Notes under the pieces: model-generated | Databases searched by the model: none | What the model was told of the DNA's origin: nothing | The model's input: only the letters and a program-made list of their open reading frames with translations | Position numbers and translations under genes: made by a program | Part shown: positions 59,961-64,000 of the stretch, piece by piece | Layout of the letters: every line of letters begins with the position of its first letter | How positions within the stretch are numbered: position 1 is the stretch's first letter | Assembly: GCA_041685115.1 (NCBI GenBank) | Contig: JAWLGK010000012.1 | Coordinates: 38,116 to 102,115, forward strand | Source: JALOAT01 sp041685115 | Lineage (GTDB): Bacteria > Pseudomonadota > Gammaproteobacteria > Thiohalomonadales > Thiohalomonadaceae | Direction of reading: 5' to 3' | DNA: 64,000 bases

Positions 59961-60139
59961 ACGCGGAGGGCGCGGAGGCACGGAGGACGCGGAGAATCAA
60001 AGAGGTTCAGGAAGTTAGGCGCATAACCCAGGCCACGCGGCGCCACCAAAGAAGCGCCAAAGGCGCAACGGCAGGCGAGCGGGAGCAGAGATCAGAAGGG
60101 TTTTCTCCGCGGCCTCCGCGCCTCCGCGTCCTCCGCGTC
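59961..60139. repeat. Family E inverted-repeat element, second copy
   Basis: The left arm is near 59961-59995 (ACGCGGAGGGCGCGGAGGCA...) and the right arm near 60102-60139; they pair imperfectly. The interior begins AATCAAAGAGGTTCAGGAAG, resembling the copy at 55.5 kb. It sits between hemP and the motB stop. Confidence 0.88.
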
Positions 60140-60164
60140 GAATCCGACCCGCGGCAGGCAAAGC

Positions 60165-61079
60165 CTAGCGCCGTACCTCTTTGAGCACGTCTTCGATATT
60201 GGGCAGCGGCGGCGGCAGGGCGGCGGGAGCGGCCTTGGGGGCAGGTGCAGGGGCATCAGTGAGGCCGATGGCGCGCTGGGTGGCCTTGTTGAGCACCACG
60301 ATGCTGATGCGGCGGTTCACCGGATTGAAGGGGTTTTCCTTTTCGAACAGCACCGAGTCGGCCAGGCCCACCACGCGGCCGAACTTGCGCTTGTCCATGC
60401 CGCCCACGATCAGCTCGCGTCGTGCGGCATTGGAACGGTCCGCCGACAGTTCCCAGTTGCTGTAGTCGATGGTTTCGGCGCTGTAGGGCATGGCGTCCGT
60501 GTGGCCCGCGATGCTGACGAAGTTGGGCACTTCGTTGATGGTCTTGGCCAGCTCATGGAGGATCACCCGCGTGTACCACTTCAGGCGCGTGCCGCCCAGG
60601 TCGAACATGGGGCGGTTCTCCTTGTCGACGATCTGGATGCGCAGGCCCTCGCTGGTGATGTCGAGCAGCAGCTGGTCCTTGAAATCCTTGAGCGACGGGG
60701 TGTTCTCGATCTGCTCCATGAGCCGGCCGAGCAGTTCGTCTAGGCGCGCCTTATCGGCCTGGGTATCCTCCGCGGTCTCCACCTTGGCGTTCCTGAACGG
60801 ATCGCCCTCGCCGCGCGGCATTTCCAGGGCGCCGCCGAACTGGATCATGCTGGTGCTGGCGCCACCGTCGCCCTGCGGCGCCGCCGGATTCTGGAACCAC
60901 TCGGCGATGCCCTCGCGCTGCGCCTGGGAGGTGGAGCCAAGCAGCCACATGAGCAGGAAAAACGCCATCATCGCCGTCATGAAATCCGCGTAGGCCACCT
61001 TCCACGCGCCACCGTGCGCGCCGTGTCCACCGCGCTTCTTGCGGATGATGATCGGCTGTTTCTTGTCGTCGATGGCCAT
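60165..61079 (-). CDS. motB: Flagellar stator protein MotB
   Basis: 304 residues. WKVAYADFMTAMMAFFLLMW has the channel Asp. The plug and an OmpA-like domain (IAGHTDAMPYSAETIDYSNW, NPFNPVNRRISIVV) follow, and then a Pro/Ala-rich tail. It is the second stator set in the window. It lies seven bases after motA. Confidence 0.95.
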   Translation of the reverse strand: MAIDDKKQPIIIRKKRGGHGAHGGAWKVAYADFMTAMMAFFLLMWLLGSTSQAQREGIAEWFQNPAAPQGDGGASTSMIQFGGALEMPRGEGDPFRNAKVETAEDTQADKARLDELLGRLMEQIENTPSLKDFKDQLLLDITSEGLRIQIVDKENRPMFDLGGTRLKWYTRVILHELAKTINEVPNFVSIAGHTDAMPYSAETIDYSNWELSADRSNAARRELIVGGMDKRKFGRVVGLADSVLFEKENPFNPVNRRISIVVLNKATQRAIGLTDAPAPAPKAAPAALPPPLPNIEDVLKEVRR

Positions 61080-61086
61080 AAAGGCG

Positions 61087-61944
61087 TCAGGCGCGCTTCT
61101 GCTTGACGTGCTGTTCCAGCTCGATGAAACCGGGGCGCTCGGTGGAATACAGCACCTTGCGGCCGAACTCCACAGCGATCTGCGGCGTGTAGCCGTTCAG
61201 CGTGGCGAGGATACAGACCTTGATGCACTCCAGGAACTTGGCCTCCTCGCGCGCGTGGTGACTGAGCGCGATGGCGATGGGCTGGGCAAAGCCATAGGCG
61301 AGGAGCACACCGAGGAAGGTGCCCACCAATGCCGCCGCGATGTGCGCGCCGAGGATTTCCGGCGGCTCGCCCAGCGAGCCCATGGTGATGACCACGCCCA
61401 TGACCGCGGCCACGATACCGAGGCCCGGTAGGGCGTCGGCCACCGTGTTCATCGCCGAGCTCGCCAGATTGGACTCCGTGTGATGGGTCTCGAGCTCCAT
61501 GTCCATGAGGCTCTCGATTTCGAACGGGTTCATGCTGCCGCCCACCATCAGGCGCAGGTAGTCGCAGATGAAGGCCAGCGCATGGTGGTTGTTGAGGATG
61601 CGAGGGTAGCGTCGGAAGATCTCACTCTGCTCCGGCTCCTCCACGTCGTTTTCCAGCGCCATGAGCCCTTCCTTGCGGGCCTTGGCGAAGATGTCATACA
61701 GCAAGGCCAGCAGGTCCATGTACATGGACTTGTCGTATCGTGAGCCACCGAGCAGCAAGGGCACACCCTTGGCGACCTGACGGATCAGCTTGGGCGGATT
61801 GGCGACCACGAAGGAGCCGATCGCGGCACCGCTGATGATCAAGAGTTCATAGGGCTGCCAAAGGGCGAGCAGCTGGCCGTGGGATAGCACGTATCCGCCG
61901 AACACACTGCCGAACACAATCAAGAATCCGAGGATGAGCTTCAT
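61087..61944 (-). CDS. motA: Flagellar stator protein MotA
   Basis: 285 residues. Four membrane helices: ILGFLIVFGSVFGGYVLSHG, then YELLIISGAAIGSFVVANPP, and after the charged loop (ARKEGLMALENDVEEPE) LPGLGIVAAVMGVVITMGSL and AALVGTFLGVLLAYGFAQPI. It is of the longer E. coli/P. aeruginosa MotA type, unlike MotC. Confidence 0.96.
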   Translation of the reverse strand: MKLILGFLIVFGSVFGGYVLSHGQLLALWQPYELLIISGAAIGSFVVANPPKLIRQVAKGVPLLLGGSRYDKSMYMDLLALLYDIFAKARKEGLMALENDVEEPEQSEIFRRYPRILNNHHALAFICDYLRLMVGGSMNPFEIESLMDMELETHHTESNLASSAMNTVADALPGLGIVAAVMGVVITMGSLGEPPEILGAHIAAALVGTFLGVLLAYGFAQPIAIALSHHAREEAKFLECIKVCILATLNGYTPQIAVEFGRKVLYSTERPGFIELEQHVKQKRA

Positions 61945-61978
61945 CCGTTGCGCTTTACCGTTGAATCGCCAAATTTAA

Positions 61979-62006
61979 CTATCGACAGCCAGAAGGCTTC
62001 GCTTTA
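61979..62006 (-). promoter_or_regulatory. Sigma-28 (FliA) promoter for motAB
   Basis: Minus strand TAAAGCGA (62006-61999), a 12-base spacer, then GTCGATAG (61986-61979), against consensus TAAAGTTT-N11-GCCGATAA. The -35 core TAAAG is exact and the -10 matches at six of eight. The -10 ends 34 bases before the motA ATG. Confidence 0.72.
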
Positions 62007-62101
62007 GCCCTAACGCCGGGATGGTCGCATTCCAAATTCACCGGCGCAAGCGACACGCTAGCGATTGCGAATGGCCCCCATGGCGCGGCAAACTGCGCGC
62101 C

Positions 62102-63511
62102 ATGCACGCAAACTTGCAGAGTTGGCTCGACAGACTGGACGACGCCCCGCTACCGGCGCTTGCCCACAGTGCCGAGCGGGTCGCTCTGCTGGCCCGGCAC
62201 GATACCGCCGGGATCCCCGCACTGGCCTCGGTGGTGGAAAAGGACCTGGGTCTTACCCTGGCCTTGCTGCGGCGCACCCACACCCTCAAGGAACGCCGCC
62301 TGGAAAGCCGGGTAAACACAGTCGCCCACGGCCTGATGCTGCTCGGCCTCACCCGCGCCCGGGAAGTGACCGCGGAAGTCCCGATACTGGACGCCTGCGT
62401 GGACGACCCCGCGCTGCGCGCACGCCTGCTCGCCCTTTACGCACGCGCCAACCACGCCGCGGTACAGGCCTACGACTGGGCCGAGCTGCGCCTCGACATC
62501 GAACCCGATGAAGTCCAGCTCGCCACCCAGCTACGCGGCCTCGCCGAGCTGCTGTTGTGGCTCAAGGCGCCCGCGCAGATGCAGGAGGTGGAGTCACGGG
62601 CGGCCGGCAAACCGGAGCGTGAACCGGCGGAACGGGCCGTATTCGGCTTCGCCCTCGGCGAACTGACTGCGGCGCTGGCCCGGCGTTGGTGCCTGCCCGA
62701 ACTGCTGTCCGACAGCCTGTCGCCGGAAAACGCCGGCAACCCGCGGGTGATGGGCATCGAACTGGCCTGGCAACTGGCGTGCGCCGCGGAGAGCGGCTGG
62801 TACAGCGCCGGGGTCACCGGCCTGCTGGAACGCATCGCCGCCTACCTGCGTCTGGAGTTCCCGGATGCGGTGGCGCGCGTGCACCGTACCGCCGTGGCCG
62901 CGGCCCATGCCGGCGCCGCCATGCAGGCGCCACAGGCGGCCGCGCTGTTGCTGCATCCTGCCACGCCGGAGGCCCTGCCGGAACATGCGCCGGACCGCAG
63001 CCATGGCGGCGACCCGGCCCTGTACCGGCAGGCCCTCCTGGACCTGGAACGCCGCCCGGGGCTGGACCCGACCAGCCTCCTGGCCCTCGCCCTGGAGGCC
63101 ATGCAGCAGGGCATCGGCCTAACCCGCGTGGTGTTCGCAGCCCTGAGCAAGGACCATCGTCACCTGCACGCCAGTCAGGTCCTGGGGGACGAGGGCGACA
63201 CGGCCTTCCGCCATTTCAGCGTCGCACTGGCCGACGACAACCTGTTCGGCAAACTCATGGCGCGGCCGCAGGCCATCTGGATCTCGCCCGCCAACCGTGC
63301 CCGCTTCGCACCGCTGCTGCCGCCCGACTTCCACCGGCTTACCGGCACGGAGGAGTTCTGCGCCGTTTCGGCCTTCATCGGCGGCCAGCCGCTCGGGTTG
63401 TTCTACGCCGACCGCTACGGCGCCGCCCGCGCCCTCGATGCCGAGGCCTACCACCAATTCAAACAACTCGCCCTGGCGGCGGCGAAGGCGATGGCAAAAT
63501 CGCTGTCGTAG
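62102..63511 (+). CDS. HDOD-domain signalling protein
   Basis: 469 residues from ATG 62102 (an in-frame ATG 62021 gives no sensible extension). The HDOD core is near residues 20-260: AGIPALASVVEKDLGLTLAL, RVNTVAHGLMLLGLTRAREV and FALGELTAALARRWCLPELL. The C-terminal 150 residues resemble a GAF-like fold (RHFSVALADDNLFGKLM, GGQPLGLFYADR). HDOD proteins often act with c-di-GMP or chemotaxis circuits. It is divergent from motA, which supports a motility link. Confidence 0.82.
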   Translation: MHANLQSWLDRLDDAPLPALAHSAERVALLARHDTAGIPALASVVEKDLGLTLALLRRTHTLKERRLESRVNTVAHGLMLLGLTRAREVTAEVPILDACVDDPALRARLLALYARANHAAVQAYDWAELRLDIEPDEVQLATQLRGLAELLLWLKAPAQMQEVESRAAGKPEREPAERAVFGFALGELTAALARRWCLPELLSDSLSPENAGNPRVMGIELAWQLACAAESGWYSAGVTGLLERIAAYLRLEFPDAVARVHRTAVAAAHAGAAMQAPQAAALLLHPATPEALPEHAPDRSHGGDPALYRQALLDLERRPGLDPTSLLALALEAMQQGIGLTRVVFAALSKDHRHLHASQVLGDEGDTAFRHFSVALADDNLFGKLMARPQAIWISPANRARFAPLLPPDFHRLTGTEEFCAVSAFIGGQPLGLFYADRYGAARALDAEAYHQFKQLALAAAKAMAKSLS

Positions 63512-63518
63512 GCAGCCA

Positions 63519-64000
63519 CGCGTGAAGGACGGCCCCTCTCCCTCCGGGCTGTCTCTTGGTCCACATTTCGCCGTTGTAGCCAGCCCTTCTTGCCCCCTCT
63601 CCCTCCGGGAGAGGGCTGGGGAGAGGGGATCCATTCAGGTGCCGTTGTTTGCTTCTTGATCCCCTCATCCTGTCCTTCTCCCGGAGGGAGAAGGGACGAT
63701 CTTGCCCGCCTGAATCGGGCCTGGACGTCCCGTCCTCCGAGAAACGAGCCATGATTACGCGTGGAAGAATGTCCCCTCGCCCTCCCGGCCGTCTCTTGGT
63801 CACATTTCGCCGTTGTAGCCAGCCCTTCTTGCCCCCTCTCCCTCCGGGAGAGGGCTGGGGAGAGGGGATCCATTCAGGTGCCGCTGTTTGCTTCTTGATC
63901 CCCTCATCCTGTCCTTCTCCCGGAGGGAGAAGGGACGATCTTGCCCGCCTGAATCGGGCCTGGAAGTCCCGTCCTCCGAGAAACGAGCGATGATTACGCG
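63519..64000. repeat. 239-bp tandem duplication containing family A palindromes, running off the right edge
   Basis: Copy 1 is 63519-63757 and copy 2 is 63758-63996, with a third probably starting at the edge. Each holds GTCTCTTGGT near its start, the CCCTCTCCCTCCGGGAGAGGG palindrome, TGTCCTTCTCCCGGAGGGAG and GAAACGAGC...ATGATTACGCG. A few substitutions and one indel separate the copies. No gene is seen in this 489-base stretch. Confidence 0.92.

Overview
The window is GC-rich and densely coded. It reads as the chromosome of a flagellated, Gram-negative gammaproteobacterium. Signs of this are FlhF/FleN polar flagellar control, CheZ, ParC/ParP, a MotAB plus MotCD double stator, HemP/TonB/ExbBD, Orn-RsgA, PrmB and a sigma-54-type promoter ahead of fliL. 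The order and style resemble sulfur-oxidising Chromatiales-like lineages, but no single gene proves this and the genus is not resolved. A run of 100 N at 8597-8696 shows that the sequence is a draft scaffold.

Layout. 1-2.9 kb: a ChaN-like haem-binding protein (cut by the left edge), divergent from an M1-type metallopeptidase. 3.3-13.2 kb (+): a complete chemosensory operon (short MCP, CheY, STAS, CheA, poly-HAMP MCP, CheW, CheR, CheD, CheB). 13.2-25 kb (-): housekeeping and redox genes (MFS transporter, aroC, SnoaL-like, persulfide-reductase/rhodanese fusion, thioredoxin-CcdA fusion, lipoprotein, hemN, DUF559, prmB, mog). 25-27.6 kb: the three AmmeMemoRadiSam genes, split divergently. 27.7-32 kb: a TraF-like outer-membrane barrel, a GYF/pentapeptide-repeat membrane protein, fliK and a FlhB C-domain paralogue. 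32-51.7 kb (-): one long flagellar/chemotaxis operon, in transcript order fliL-M-N-O-P-Q-R-flhB-flhA-flhF-fleN-fliA-cheY-cheZ-cheA-cheB-motC-motD-parC-parP-cheW-small protein-DUF2802. 51.9-55.5 kb: orn, M48 protease, cytochrome c, phhB, rsgA. 55.7-59.9 kb (-): an iron-regulated hemP-tonB-exbB-exbD-receptor operon. 60.2-61.9 kb (-): motA-motB. 62.1-63.5 kb (+): an HDOD protein.

How the genes work together. The 32-51.7 kb operon builds the export gate and C-ring, sets flagellar number and place (FlhF/FleN), makes the late sigma factor (FliA), and carries a chemotaxis array whose polar placement is probably handled by ParC/ParP. The 3-13 kb operon is a second, self-contained sensory array. It has CheD but no CheZ, and its receptors have no periplasmic domain, so it probably reads an internal or membrane signal. 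The hemP operon energises one catecholate-type receptor.

The most unusual layer is not protein coding. At least five families of spaced inverted-repeat elements sit in intergenic gaps, often directly at stop codons. Four of them lie inside the otherwise overlapping flagellar operon, and one reaches into the fliO coding start. A perfect 10-bp hairpin that would bury the Shine-Dalgarno sequence of the TonB-dependent receptor is a further candidate regulatory element. No tRNA, rRNA, CRISPR array, prophage or insertion-sequence transposase was seen.
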